Shown here in pieces: positions 24,066 to 35,207 of a DNA stretch of 64,000 nucleotides. The DNA is from Miscanthus floridulus (Eukaryota; Streptophyta; Magnoliopsida; Poales; Poaceae): the NCBI RefSeq assembly GCF_019320115.1, contig NC_089597.1:120038000-120101999 (forward strand), read 5' to 3'. A program made the position numbers and the translations under genes. How positions within the stretch are numbered: position 1 is the first letter of the stretch; every line of letters begins with the position of its first letter. The notes below the pieces were generated by a model. That model saw nothing but the letters and a program-made list of their open reading frames with translations, made no database searches and had not been told where the DNA came from.

Positions 24066-26095
24066 TGGGAAGGCGTCATCCTTCTCCTTGGCATCGTTAG
24101 TGGGGGTAGGTTCCTTCCCCTACTCCTCCTTGTTGAGGCCCCCAGACAAGTATTTGCGCATGAGGCCGCAATCCTTGTATAGATGCTTGGCCGGGAAAGC
24201 ATGGTTTGGGCATGGCCCCTCGAGCATTTTCTCAAAGTGGTTCAGAGCGCCCTCCGTGGGCTTCTAGCCACCCTTGTGGTCGGCTGCGGCCACAAGCGAG
24301 TTGTTGCGCCGTTGCTTCTTATTTTTTTCTTTTGGCGGGATGGTTGGAAGCGCCTTCGCTGGCATCCTCGTCCCGCCTCGCCTTGCCGTTGGAGCAGTCG
24401 AAGATGGCTCCAACCATCTCCTCTCCTGAGGCGTGGCTAGTGGTGTTGTCTAGGAGCTCCTTGGTGGTTCACGGGCCCCTGTGCCCAGCTTGTGAACCAG
24501 AGACTCACAGGTTGTCCTAGATAGGAAGGCTCCTATCACGTTGGCATTGGCGACGTTAGGGAGCTCGTTGCACTGCCAAGTGAAGCACCGAATGTACCCA
24601 CGGAGGGTTTCATCAGCCTTCTAGCGGCAGTTGTTGAGGTCCCATGGGTTTCCGGGGCATTTGTACGTGTCCTGGAAGTTCCCCACAAAGATCTCCGTCA
24701 GATCCGCCCAACTCTGAATGGCGTTGGACGGTAGGTGCTCCAACCATGCTTGCGCCGAATCGACCAAGAATAGTGGGAGGTTGCGAATAGTCTTTGAGCC
24801 AAAGCCCGGGATTTGTTTCTCTAGAATATTTAGGGATGTTGGTAGGCGGTCGGTACCTTAGTGGGAACGCATCGTTGAGGATGTATCGGCCGAAGGCCTA
24901 AGGGCCTGGCAAGCCAGGGCTCGGGCTTCGGTCCTCGCCACTGTCATAGCGTCCGCCACATCGGGGATGGTAGCCGTGGTGGGATGCCTCTCCTGTGTCG
25001 CCGTGGGCGCACCTGCGGGCATCGAAGGTGCTACGCACGTCGCGGTCATGGCCGAGATGTTGATGCACCAGGATGGCAGAGGGCTACCTATCGCCTGGCG
25101 GTGTCTGGTGAACGGACGCATCCTTGGTGGGGCGCACCGAGGGCGTATGCTGGCTGGCATCAGGCTCGTGTCGTCGGGACAACGAACTTTCTGCCTGCTG
25201 CATCGCCGTATGCTCGAGCAACGTGCGAATTTCTCGGTGGGCGTGGCGATCCTCGGACGTCGCGGCCTCTGGTAGGCCGTGAAGCAAGGCGGTTGCTATG
25301 GTGATGTTTTTGCTCGCTTGAGCGAAGTGAGGAAGGCTCCCGTCGTTGGTGAGGATCCTCTGGTGTACGGTGCGGGTCGTGGCACGTGCGCGCCCACCGC
25401 CTTCGCGGCGTTCAATCTCACGATTGATGTCCGCGTATTCTCGGACGAGCCCTTGTCTGGCCTCATCGATCTCCAGCTTGCAGGCTCTTAGCTGCTCCAT
25501 CCCTAAGCAAGATGAGGTTGTTGCCTCCCCCTTGGACCTACCGTCAGGGTTGCTTGTTGGGGTAGCCTCTTCCCCGGAGACATCCTCGATGTGCCCCTCG
25601 GGGGTCCACGCCATGAAGCACTCCTGGGAAGGGTGATGGCTCCCCCTGCTGGAGTCCGAGCTAGAGAACGATCCTAGCTCCTCCGTGAGGAGCCTGTGGA
25701 GAGTCTCCATATTAGGTTCAATTGTCACCATGAACTCACTGTCCGTGGGTGGCTGAACCATGCGTAGTGCTAGAAGGTGGCCAGCAGTCGCCATGGTGTT
25801 GCGGAGACCGAATGGAAATGCTATCGGGGCGCTTCGTACGGGGCCTTCCGGAAATAGGGTGATGCTGCGCGGGGCCTCCCTAGATAACTGGGGTCCAAGG
25901 GAGTCACCCAGCTGGCCCTCAAGCCTTAGGTGGCTGAGGTTGATGGAAGGGAAAGACTGTGCGGCCATGTGGGCCAGCGCCAGCTCTCCTCCTAGTGTGA
26001 CGATGAAATATAGGTCGCCGAAATGCACGTGTGCGCCTGGGACCCAGCTGATTGCATGGGTGGCCATCCGAGGCTTGATTTGGAACACACAAAGG
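24066..26095 (-). pseudogene. TE-B gag (broken)
   Basis: Structural capsid protein of the element. The N-terminal frame runs from about 26090 to 25084 (the open frame extending right into the LTR is an artefact). It contains FAQASKNITIATALLHGLPE, a motif shared with TE-A and TE-C. The capsid part at about 24540-24850 has AWLEHLP and CPGNPWDL in other frames. A short Cys/His region precedes the protease. Several frameshifts, and probably a deletion near 24790-24860, break the gene. Confidence 0.8.
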
Positions 26096-26097
26096 CC

Positions 26098-26115
26098 CCT
26101 ACCTAGCGTGCCAAC
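26098..26115 (-). other. TE-B primer-binding site candidate
   Basis: On the minus strand GTTGGCACGCTAGGTAGG directly abuts the 5' LTR, the expected position of a tRNA primer-binding site. This fixes the element's orientation. The tRNA was not identified. Confidence 0.6.
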
Positions 26116-27639
26116 TGTCAGTGTTTCGTACAAGCACCGGCAAGTAGATTTATAGTAATGCGTGTTAGGCTCAGATGGTGCGCTAAAGGACACAAGATTT
26201 ATACTGGTTCGAGCTGAATGTCCCTACGTCCAGTTTGTTGCTACTCGTGTTATTAGCACCGAAAATGGTTTGTAGTAGGGGGTACAAATGATCAAGAGAG
26301 GGACTGGTCCCAACTCTCTGATGGAAGGGTCGAAAGGAGGCCAAGAGCTTGATAGCAGCTTAACTGTGTGTGTTGTGTGTTGTGCCGTCAAAAGTCGGTC
26401 CCCTTGTTGGAGGAAGCGCATCCCCTTTTATAGATGAAGGGGTTGGCTTTACAAGTGTGAGGGTTAGGATGCGTACTCTACCTAGCCTTGTGGCTCACGT
26501 CTACCCAGCCTAGTTTCCCATTCTGATGGGTGCGAAAGGATGATAAGCGCCTACAATACTGTTGATGCCTCTATAGAATGTCAGGATGGTTACAGAGCAC
26601 TACCCCTCGCAGGGTATGGACTATAGTACAGTGGCTTTAACTTATGAGCCTTACCCAGTCTTGCTCCACATGCCTTCTGGTTCCTATGAATCTTTGTCGG
26701 AGGGGTGCGGGGTCGGGGTCCGGAGTAGCGCTATGGGCAAGGTCTTCTGATCGGAGAGGGTGTCCGGAGGCTGAAGCGTGTGCTCTGATCCGGTGAACCC
26801 GAGGGGGCGAGAAGCGGGCGCTGCTCCCTTAGGTCCATAACGTGGTGATGGCATATCCGTAATTTGTGGAGATCACAAATCCTTTTCTGGAGCGTAGTGG
26901 TTGTCGTATATCTTTGTCGGGTTCCGTGTCCCAGAGCTAAAGGCGGCGCCTACAACTCTACAGGGCAAAGAGCACGCACCTGTAATACTTTTCAGGCTCT
27001 GCTACACCCGAAAGGGTCTAAAGCACCTGTCCTATCGTTCCCTGGCAGTACCTTTCCTGCCGGGGAGCAGGGTATGGTCCTTGAAGCCATGGTTGACCCG
27101 AACATCTTGTCTTACCCTGTACCCATCATCATGAGGGAACAGGGAGAAGTTGTTAGGCAAGACGAAACCAGTCTTTAGACATCTAGTGGGGTGAGGTGTG
27201 TCCTCGGTTGTCGGGCGAGGCGGAGACCAGTCCTTATCCCTTGGGCAAGACCGAGCCCGCCCCTCGGGGGTCGGGCGAGGCGGAGTCTATCCCTCAGCCC
27301 TCAGGTGAGGTAGAGCTGGCCCAAAGGCGTCAGGTGAGGCGAAGACTATCCCTTAGCCCTCGGGCGAGGTGGAGCTATCCCAAAGGCGTCGAGCGAGGCA
27401 GAGACTAGCCCTTAGCCCTTGGGCGAGGTGAGGCTGGCCCAAAGGCATCGGGCGAGGCAGAGACTAGCCCTTAGCCCTCGGGCAAGGCGAAGCTATCCTA
27501 AAGGTGTCGGGCAAGGCAGAACCAAACTCCCATCATTCGGGCAAGGAACGTAGCGGCACCCTTGTCCGTCTAGAAGTTTTTAACGTTCGATGGTTATTGG
27601 TTCCACCTTCTAGGGTACCCCGGTATTAGGTCCCCAGCA
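26116..27639 (-). repeat. TE-B 5' LTR
   Basis: 1524 bp, partner of 11042-12563. It begins TGTCAGTGTTTCGTACAAGC and ends TCCCCAGCA on the plus strand. The minus-strand TATA box is the complement of CCTTTTATAGATG near 26430. The U3 minisatellite (about 59-bp units) covers about 27190-27530. Confidence 0.95.
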
Positions 27640-27644
27640 CCAGT

Positions 27645-28300
27645 CATGCGGTAGTGGTGGGCCATACCCAGGCCACGTCCCATCTAACTAGGCACCGTTC
27701 TATCGGTCAGTGTGCATCCCATCGGTCAGGGCGTGTTCTGTCGTTTCCCATCCGCATTGAAAGGGGGAAGGGAGGGGGTTTCTCGCCCCAATCCTTTCAC
27801 CTTTCCTCGACTACTCCACCTTTTCTTTAAATAGGGGAAGGGAGAAGGAAAGGAGAACTCACAGACCCTGTTCGTGATTTTGGAGCATGATGTCAAGTTG
27901 GAGGTCCCCCAATGTAGATGAGATGGTGCTGGCCGCCTTCGCCGAGAAGGGACTGGTTCTACCGAAGGAGGTGGCGCACCGGAGGGTGTCGTATGTCGCT
28001 GGCTTCATCATCGTTTGTGAGGCTTTCATTGGGATGGATCCATATGTGGACTCCTTTCGGCGAGTCTTTTTCGGGCGAGCCTTGTTGGAGAGGAAAACGC
28101 TCGGGACTGCGCTAGTGGGAGGTTTTGCCCTTGCAGCCGTTGCGCTCTTACGGCGGGAGCAGAGCCGAGTGGGGCCCTTGCGGTGGTTGTTATGTCCGGG
28201 GCATGTGCCATGGCCTCTCCTTTGGATCTGTTGATGCCGCCGAGCGGCCATAGTAGTATTTGGAGTAGAAGTAGTTAGCAAATGTAATCGTTAAGTTTGC
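27645..28300 (+). pseudogene. TE-A antisense ORF remnant with TATA-like box
   Basis: Plus strand, opposite to TE-A. TTTAAATAGGGG (27826-27837) precedes a start near 27887 or 27893. The open frame to 28234 has VDEMVLAAFAEKGLVLPKEV and then CEAFIGMDPYVDSFRR, resembling the PF04195-type family; TE-C keeps more of the middle (GLLHEWGLELQHLNP). The middle is deleted here. The equivalent region in TE-C is 57270-58150. A 3' spacer to 28774 carries no other coding sequence. Confidence 0.6.
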
Positions 28301-28774
28301 GGGGGAGCCCCCGTGTGAACAGTTTTTGTATCAATGAATACATCAGTTCTCTTTTTGTGATAGAATCACTATCCATTCTTTATTTTTTATCCTAGCATAG
28401 TTTTGTTTTTATCCTTTCTTTTTCACACCTGCCCATTCATTCCGTAGGCTACAGCTTTTAAGAACCTGGGCATGGCTCGCGGGGCTCGGCTGCTCATAAC
28501 CGTAGGTTGTGGCGGGGTGCGTTCGGTTGGGAGTAAGAACAAAGTCATGTAGGGTAATCAAAGGAATGGAATGCGCTTTTGTCCGGGGACAAGTTTTTAC
28601 CATGTGATAGTAAAAAAGAGAGGTAGTATTTAGTATTGTACCCTCATGGAGCCCCCTAGCGACCTGAGCTAAAAGTGTTCGGGCTGGGGTGCTTTACAGG
28701 CGCAAGTGTTGAATAAAAAGCGGTAAGACCAAATTTAGGAGAAAAAATGACGTAGTTGTTCAATGTGCTAAGTG

Positions 28775-30080
28775 TTAGTGAGAACATTGCCGTTGTTGTC
28801 CTTTGCATGGTGGAGAGAGTTTGTGTTTTTCCTTCATTGATTGGGTCCTCCAGAGCATGAGATCATGGACTTCGAGGATCCTCTCCCTGATCTTCCTTTC
28901 GTGGTACCTGCGGAGAGTTTGCTGGTAGCGAGTGGAGCAGATGGCGGTCGTCTTGTGGGCTTCCTCGAGCAGGTCGACTGGGTCTTGCTGAGCCTCCATG
29001 GCTCGGTCATGGTCAAAAGCCCTCACTCTTGGGGCATCATGGTTGAGGTCGGAGGGCAGTACTGCTTCAGCTTCGTAGGCTAGGAAGAAGGGTGTGAACC
29101 CTATGGATCGGTTCAGGTTATTCTTAGGCTCCAGAGGATCGCCAGGACGTCTACAACCCATCGCCCGATGTACTTGTTGAGTCGGTCAAAGATGCGTGGT
29201 TTAAGGCCTTAGAGGACCATGCCATTGGCACGCTTGACCTGCCTATTAGTACATGGGTGTCCAACCGAGGCCCAGTCGATCCTGATGCCATATCCATCAC
29301 TAAAGTCTAGGAACTTCTTCCTGATGAAGTTAGTCCCATGGTCAGTGATGATGCAGTTAGGAACGTCGAACCGGTAGATGATGTCGAGGAAGAATTTGAC
29401 CGCCTCTTCCTAGCGGATGTTGGTGATGGGCTTGGCCTCTATCCACTTGGTGAACTTGTCAACTACTACGAGTAGGTGGGTGAAGCCGCCTGGGCCCTTT
29501 TTGTGGGATCCTACCATGTCGAGGCCCCAGACCATGAATGGCTAGGTGATGGGGATGGTTTGAAGCTATTGTGCTGGTAAATTAGTTTGTCAAGCGTAGA
29601 ATTGGCATCCCTCACACCTGTGGATAACCTCCTCTACATCTCATAGTGCGGTGGGACAGTAAAAACCTTGGCGAAAGGCTTTTTGGACCAGCAACCTTGG
29701 CGTCGCGTGATGTCCGTAGATCCTAGCATGGACCTCAAGGAGGAGCTGCTTCCCCTAGTTGGTAGGGATGAACTTCATGAGCACCCCCGATGGGCTCCGT
29801 TTGTAGAGTTCATCACCGAGCATGACAAAGGTCTTGGTGCGTCGAGCGATCCATTGGGCTTCAGTCCTTTTAGGTGGGAGAAGCTCCTTGAGGAGGTAGG
29901 TGAGTAGGCGTTTGCCAGTTGGTTTGATTGAGTGCTAACACGGCGATATCAGCGGGTGACATCGTCACTAAGGCACTAGGGTCGGAGCCCCCGAGCGCTG
30001 GCTTGGCATCGAGGTCAGAGCCCTTGGGCACCGGCTTGGCATTGGGGTGTGTCTGGATTGGACCTTCTAGGACGTGGGTG
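28775..30080 (-). pseudogene. TE-A integrase (broken)
   Basis: The C-terminal part lies in the frame 28775-29161 (GFTPFFLAYEAEAVLPSDL, then MKEKHKLSPP). The core is 29160-29560, with GLDMVGS and IITDHGTNF keeping both Asp residues, but QVKRANG where TE-B has VERANG, so the catalytic Glu is replaced by Lys. The zinc-binding N-terminus lies at about 29560-29790. In-frame stops are scattered through it. Confidence 0.8.
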
Positions 30081-30814
30081 GATAGCTCATGGAGATCATT
30101 GATAAAGATCCTACTCAGAGATGGATCCCGCCTGGTGGCTAATTTTGCGAGAAAATCGGTGGCATCGTTATCCTTTAAGGGGATATGATGCTACTCGATC
30201 CCCTGGAATTTGTCCTTAAGCTTGTGCACCTCCTGGCAGTATGCTGCCATGAGGGGGCTTTTGTAGGTGGACTCCAGCATGACTTGGTCAACGACCAACT
30301 CTGAGTCACTGCGGGCGTAGAGTCGCGTAGCGCCAAGCTCGATGGTGATGCGCAGCCCACTGATGAGGGCCTCGTATTCTATGGCATTGTTTAAGGCTAA
30401 GAAATGGAGGCGGATGGTGTAGTGGAGCCTACTCCTGTCCGAGGAGATTAGAACCACTGCAGCCCCTGAGCCAGGTGCCATTATGGACCCATCGAAGTAT
30501 ATTGTCTAGTACTCGTGGGTGATGTCCGGGGTCGGTAGCTGCACCTCTATCCATTCGGTGACAAAATCCACGAGAGCCTAAGATTTAATAGCAGTACGGG
30601 GGATATACTTGATGTCGTGGCCCATGAGTTCGAGTGCCCACTTGGAGATCCACCCTACGGCGTCGCGGTTGCGGATGATGTCCCCGAGTGGGTACGAAGT
30701 GATGACCGTGACTTCATGGTCGGTGAAGTAGTGCAGGAGCTTCTGGGTAGCCATTAGCATGACATATAGGAGTTTCTGCACCTTGGGGTCGGTGAGTACC
30801 TCCCCGATGAAGTA
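30081..30814 (-). pseudogene. TE-A RNase H and second RNase H, 3' of the solo LTR
   Basis: The remaining part of the ordinary RNase H (YFIGEVLTDPKVQKLLYVML, then ISKWALELMGHDIKYIPR) is followed by the second, archaeal-type domain at 30191-30530. That domain keeps YFDGS, IEYEAL and SDSELVVDQV, so its acidic triad looks intact. The frame is cut from the RT by the solo LTR inserted at 30815-30820; a stop lies between the two domains. Confidence 0.8.
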
Positions 30815-30819
30815 CACGA

Positions 30820-33280
30820 TGAAAGGTCCTTGTGTGGTTTTGGTAATTGAGTGACAACCTAGTTGGACTAATTATGTTTATGTGAGATACACAGGTGATT
30901 AGTCCACAGGTACATGTGTGTGAGCAACATGTGCCATGAAGGTGAAAATGGCTTGGAGATGTTGCAAAGCTCACACATGTGATGATGGAGCTCATTGCAA
31001 ATGAGACATGACATTGAGCCATGTGATCAAGGTGGAGAAGATCAAGATATGACTTGGTTTGATGGACCAGTTGTAAGCGTGAAGGGCAAGTTGGAGGCTT
31101 TGGAGCGATGGACCACGTGGCAGTGAAGCTTAAGCAAGACTTGGTGCTGATGGACGAAGGCAATGGTGAAAAGCAACTGTAGTCCAGATCGATGAACCAA
31201 TATGATCATGTGATGATATGAAGTGGATCATATCATTGTTGATCATGTTGGTGCATGTGTTGCATCGACATTGGAGGAGATGGAATGGAATGCGCAAGGC
31301 AAAGGTATAACCTAGGGCATTTCATTTTACCAGTCATAGGTGTGTAGAGAAGTTTATGACCGGGTTTAAGATTGATGGCCGTACTATGAAGAGGGGCAAA
31401 CTTATTTGCATATCGGTCATCTAGTGCCACTCGGGTGATCTAACTTTGCATCGTCGCTAGGATTGAATGGCATGGCAAGTTGAGTGACTAATCCTTTGGA
31501 AAATGATTGTGAAAATGCTAACACACATACACATGGTGGTGTACACTTGGTGGTGGTGGCACATTTGCAAAGGAGAAGAAGTTGGAGTTGATGTGGATCA
31601 ACTTGGTGAAGGAACGGAGGTAAGGGTTCAGAACTCCACCAGCGGAGTGTCCACCCATAGAGTACGGATAGTCCAACGGTGCCACCGGTGCCCTATATAG
31701 AAAAGATAGGGTCTCACAGAGTGGACCGGACGCTGGTCATGTGGTGACCGGATGCTATGGTCCTGCTCTAGTTAGTGGTAGCAGCGAACGCGTAGGCATC
31801 AGTCTTCAACCGGACACTGGCATTGAAAGTGACCGGACGCTGGCACGGTGCGTCCGGTCTGGCTAACATATGGTGATGTAGGCGATGCAGAGAAGTTGGA
31901 GAAGGACTAGACGCTAATGCTGCTTCCAATCATGACCGACCGAACACGTCCGGTCGTGACTGGATGCTTATTGGAAATGACTAGACGCTGGTGTTGGTGC
32001 GTCCGGTCACTTAAGCAGCTATGTCCGGTCATCACTTGACCATTGAGATCAAGCAACTAAGGTTGAACGGAGGTGACACGTGGCGAGCATCTGTTGATCG
32101 GACGTTGAGGTCCAGCGTCCGGTCGATATGACCGACGCGTCTGGTCAACCTGAAAAACACCCAGTGAAGGGGTCACGGCTAGTTTAGCCCGTGGGGCTAT
32201 AAATAGAAGGTGTTCTTGGCCATGGCTGGTGCTAAGCACCTCGGGAGACTTTGTGTCTATGCTTGTGAGTGCTTGGGAGGCCTCCATCTCACATATGCTT
32301 GATAGTGATCATTCAATTTAGTGAGAGAGCGATTCTAGTATGATTGCATCGTGAGGTTACATCAAGTGGCACTAGATGATCGAGTCGCAAGCCAGTGGTG
32401 CTTGTTACTCTTAGAGGTTGCCACCTCCTAGATGGCTTGGTGGTGGTCTCCATCGAAGCCCGTAAGAAGCTTGTGCGGTGCTCCAGAGAAGAGCTTTGTG
32501 AGGGGCATTGTGCTCGTCCCACAGGAGCCACGAAGAGCAACTCTAGTTGAGCATGTCATTGAGCTACCCTCACTTTCGGGGTAGGTTCTTGCAGTGTTCG
32601 ATGTGTGGGCTTGATGGGTGATGCCAATTAGCCACCGAACCACCAAATGAGCGGTCAACACAACGGGGATGTAGCGTGTTGGCAAGCACGTGAACCTCGG
32701 GAGAAAATCACCGTGTCAACCTTGTTCTTCCTGTTGGTTTGCAATCCCCTTTACACAAGCTTGTGATTACTTTTACATACATTGTGCTTGTGTAGTTGTT
32801 CTTGTGATTAGTTAGCTTGTGTAGCTCACTAGTTACCTTCTTGCTTGTGTAGCATAGAAGTAGCTCCTTTGCGTGGCTAATTTGGTTTGTGTAATCTTGT
32901 TAGTCATATTGCTTAGATTGTGTAGCTAAGTATTTGAGCTCTTTAGTTTGGCATTGGTTGCCTTGTTATTGAGCATTGCTAGTGAGCTTAGTTGGTTTTG
33001 TGCTTTTGCTTACTAGCATGTGTAGGAGCTCCCTTATTGCTTGAAGTACTAGTGGCATAGGTTTGTGTGACCTTGCTCCTAGAATTAATTAGGTGAGCTC
33101 TAGCTAGCCCAGCACCTTAATTGCTTAATTAGGATATTTGCAAGGTGCTAGAGCATATAGATAGAGGGGTGTAGTCCTGACTAGACCGATAGTTTTAATT
33201 CCGCATCTGTTTTGATAAGCCGACATGATTAATTTTAGTAAGGACTATTCACCCTCTCTAGTCGCCATCTCGACCTTACA
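30820..33280 (+). mobile_element. Solo LTR 1, inserted in TE-A pol
   Basis: 2461 bp, starting TGAAAGGTCC and ending CGACCTTACA, without a partner or internal genes. The target duplication is CACAG at 33281-33285, with a changed copy CACGA at 30815-30819; removing the element rejoins the TE-A codons for R-P-V-Y-F-I-G-E-V. TATAAATAG near 32199 suits an LTR promoter. Upstream, 31720-32150 holds repeated CCGGACGCTGG / GCGTCCGGT motifs. It is about the same length as solo LTR 2 (59194-61542) and clearly homologous. The superfamily of the parent element is not assigned. Confidence 0.8.
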
Positions 33281-34364
33281 CACAGGCCGCTGGACCTTAA
33301 GGTGGTGTCCCGGCTCCTCCCTTTCGATGACCAGGGCAGTGCTCACCACTGGTTGCTTGCCGCGATGTAGAGGAGGAGGGGTTCTCCTAGTTCAGGAGCG
33401 ACGAGGATTGGGGCCTATGTCAGGGACGCTTTGAGGCTCTCTAGAGCTTGCTGAGCTTCCTCAATCCAGACAAAGGCGTCTGTCTTTTTGAAGAGCTTGT
33501 AGAGTGGCATCCTCCATTCGCCAAGCCAGGAGATGAATTGGCTCAAGGTAGCTAGACAGTCGGTGAGCCTTTGAATGCCCTTGACATTGTGTATAGGGCC
33601 CATGTTGGAAATGGTCGTGATCTTTTCGGGGTTGGCCTCGATGCCGTGCTCGGACACAATGTATCCTAGCAGCTTCCCCTTCGGAACCCCAAAAACACAT
33701 TTCTTGGGATTCAATATGATGTTGAACCTTCGGAGGTTCGTGAATGTTGTGGCCAAGTTTGTGATCAGGTCCCAAGCTTGAGCCATTTTGACCACTATGT
33801 TATCAACATAGATGGCAATTGTTGGTTTCGACCGCTCGGCTTAATCAGGCTGATCGAGCGGGTCAATTTGGTCGGCGAAGCATTGCTGCATGCACCTTTG
33901 GTAGGTGGCACCTACGTTCTTCAGGTCGAAAGGCATGGTTACATAGCAGTATGAACCATACGGGGTGATGAATGAGGTTGTGAGCTGATCAGACTCCTTC
34001 ATCGTGATCTGGTGATAGCCCGAGTAGGCATCCAGAAAGGAGAGGATGTCGCAACCTGAGGTGGAGTCGACTATCTGGTCTATGTGTGGCAAAGGAAAGT
34101 GATCCTTTGGACATGCTTTGTTTAGTCCAGTATAATCAACACACATTCTCCATTTCCTGATCTTCTTTTTAACAAGAACGGGATTGGCAAGCCAATCGAG
34201 TGGAATACCTCTCTGATGAATCCAGTTGCCAGAAGTTTGGCGATCTCTTCGCCTATGGCCCTATGCCTCTCATCATTGAAGCGGCATAGGCATTGCTTAG
34301 CAGGCTTTGAGCCTGAGATAAGGCACAGTATGTGCTCGGTGATGTCCCACGGTATGCTCGACAT
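33281..34364 (-). pseudogene. TE-A reverse transcriptase (broken)
   Basis: The frames 34122-34364, 33841-34146 and 33415-33795 together cover the RT. Motifs: ACPKDHFPLPHIDQIVDS, FLDAYSGYHQITM, and YVDN where YVDD is expected (33800-33812), a loss of the second catalytic Asp. Between DQI and YVDN there is an eighteen-residue stretch rich in Asp/Pro (containing DPLDQPD), absent from TE-B but present in TE-C. There is one frameshift and several stops. The end (HHLKVQRPV) is truncated by the solo LTR. Confidence 0.85.
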
Positions 34365-34427
34365 GTCGGATGGCTTCCATGCGAAGACATCACGATTGGC
34401 GCATAGGAAGTCAACGAGCTCACATTC

Positions 34428-35207
34428 TTATTTGGCCAGGAGCTGGGTCCCAATCCGTACTGTCTTAGTTGGGTCAGTGGGGTTGATCCCCACCACCTTG
34501 GTTTCCTCGAGTGGACAGAAGGCCATCGAGGAGGTTGGTTTGTTGCAGTCTAGGACTACTAGGGTCGACGACTCCCCGAGCCATGGGAGCTCGGATGAGT
34601 TGATGACCGCAGTGGTGAGCTCAAAATTCTCATGGTTGCACATGAAGGCATGCGAGAAGGCGCTGCTCATGGTGATGACGTCGTTCGGTCCCGGCATCTT
34701 TAGCTTGAGGTTGGTGTAGTTAGGGATTGCCATGAATTTGGTGTAGCATGGCCACCCCCAAGAAGGTGTGGTAGGACCCTAGGAAGTCCACCATTTCAAA
34801 GGTGAGGACCTCTGAGTGGAAGTTGGCTCAGTTGCCAAACATGACGGGCAGGTCGATCTGCCTAAGTGGGTATGCCTGCACTCTCAGGATCACCCTATGG
34901 AAGGGGGAGCCCACGAGGCGGAGTTTCGATTGGGGGATGCGCATGGCATCGAGGGTGTTGATGTAGAGGATGTTGAGGCCACTGCCTCCATCCATCAGCA
35001 CCTTGGTTAGACGCTTCTTGCGGATGATGGGATCGACAATGAGCGGGTTGCATTTTGGTCTCGCGGCGTGGGAGGGATGGTCCCTCTGATCGAAGGTGAT
35101 TGGAGATTTCGACCAGCTAAGGAAGGAGGGGATGCCCGTCTCGATGGCGCATGCCTCTCTATAGTGCACCTTGTGCTGGCGCTTGGACCAGATGGCGTTG
35201 GATCCAT
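34428..35207 (-). pseudogene. TE-A aspartic protease region (broken)
   Basis: Two frames, 34828-35169 and 34428-34733. The first has the active-site stretch KVLMDGGSGLNIL. The second has IPNYTNLKLKMPGPNDVITM, homologous to the TE-B protease tail. It ends QLLAK then TAA, at the same position as stops in TE-B and TE-C. Confidence 0.8.

Larger units (their letters stand above)
11042..27639 (-). mobile_element. TE-B: 16.6-kb Ty3/Gypsy (Tat-type) retrotransposon nested in TE-A
   Basis: LTRs of 1522 and 1524 bp, TG...CA ends, and a perfect target duplication CCAGT at 11037-11041 and 27640-27644. Removing it rejoins TE-A sequence that lines up with the uninterrupted TE-C homologue near 58300-58340 (CTTTGTTTCTC... 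joined to ...TGCGGTAGTGG). Minus orientation: PBS 26098-26115, gag, protease, RT, RNase H, integrase, then a 7.5-kb 3' region with two plus-strand (antisense) ORF zones. It carries many stops and active-site substitutions, so it is dead. It is younger than TE-A by nesting. Confidence 0.95.

Noticed and set aside
25084..26193. A 369-residue ORF that seems to begin inside the LTR
   Set aside because: Only the part left of 26116 is gag; the first residues are translation of LTR and PBS sequence.
30820..33280. Solo LTR 1 considered as a DNA transposon because both copies lack coding sequence
   Set aside because: TG...CA ends, 5-bp duplications in both copies and an internal TATAAATAG fit an LTR; no terminal inverted repeat beyond a few bases.
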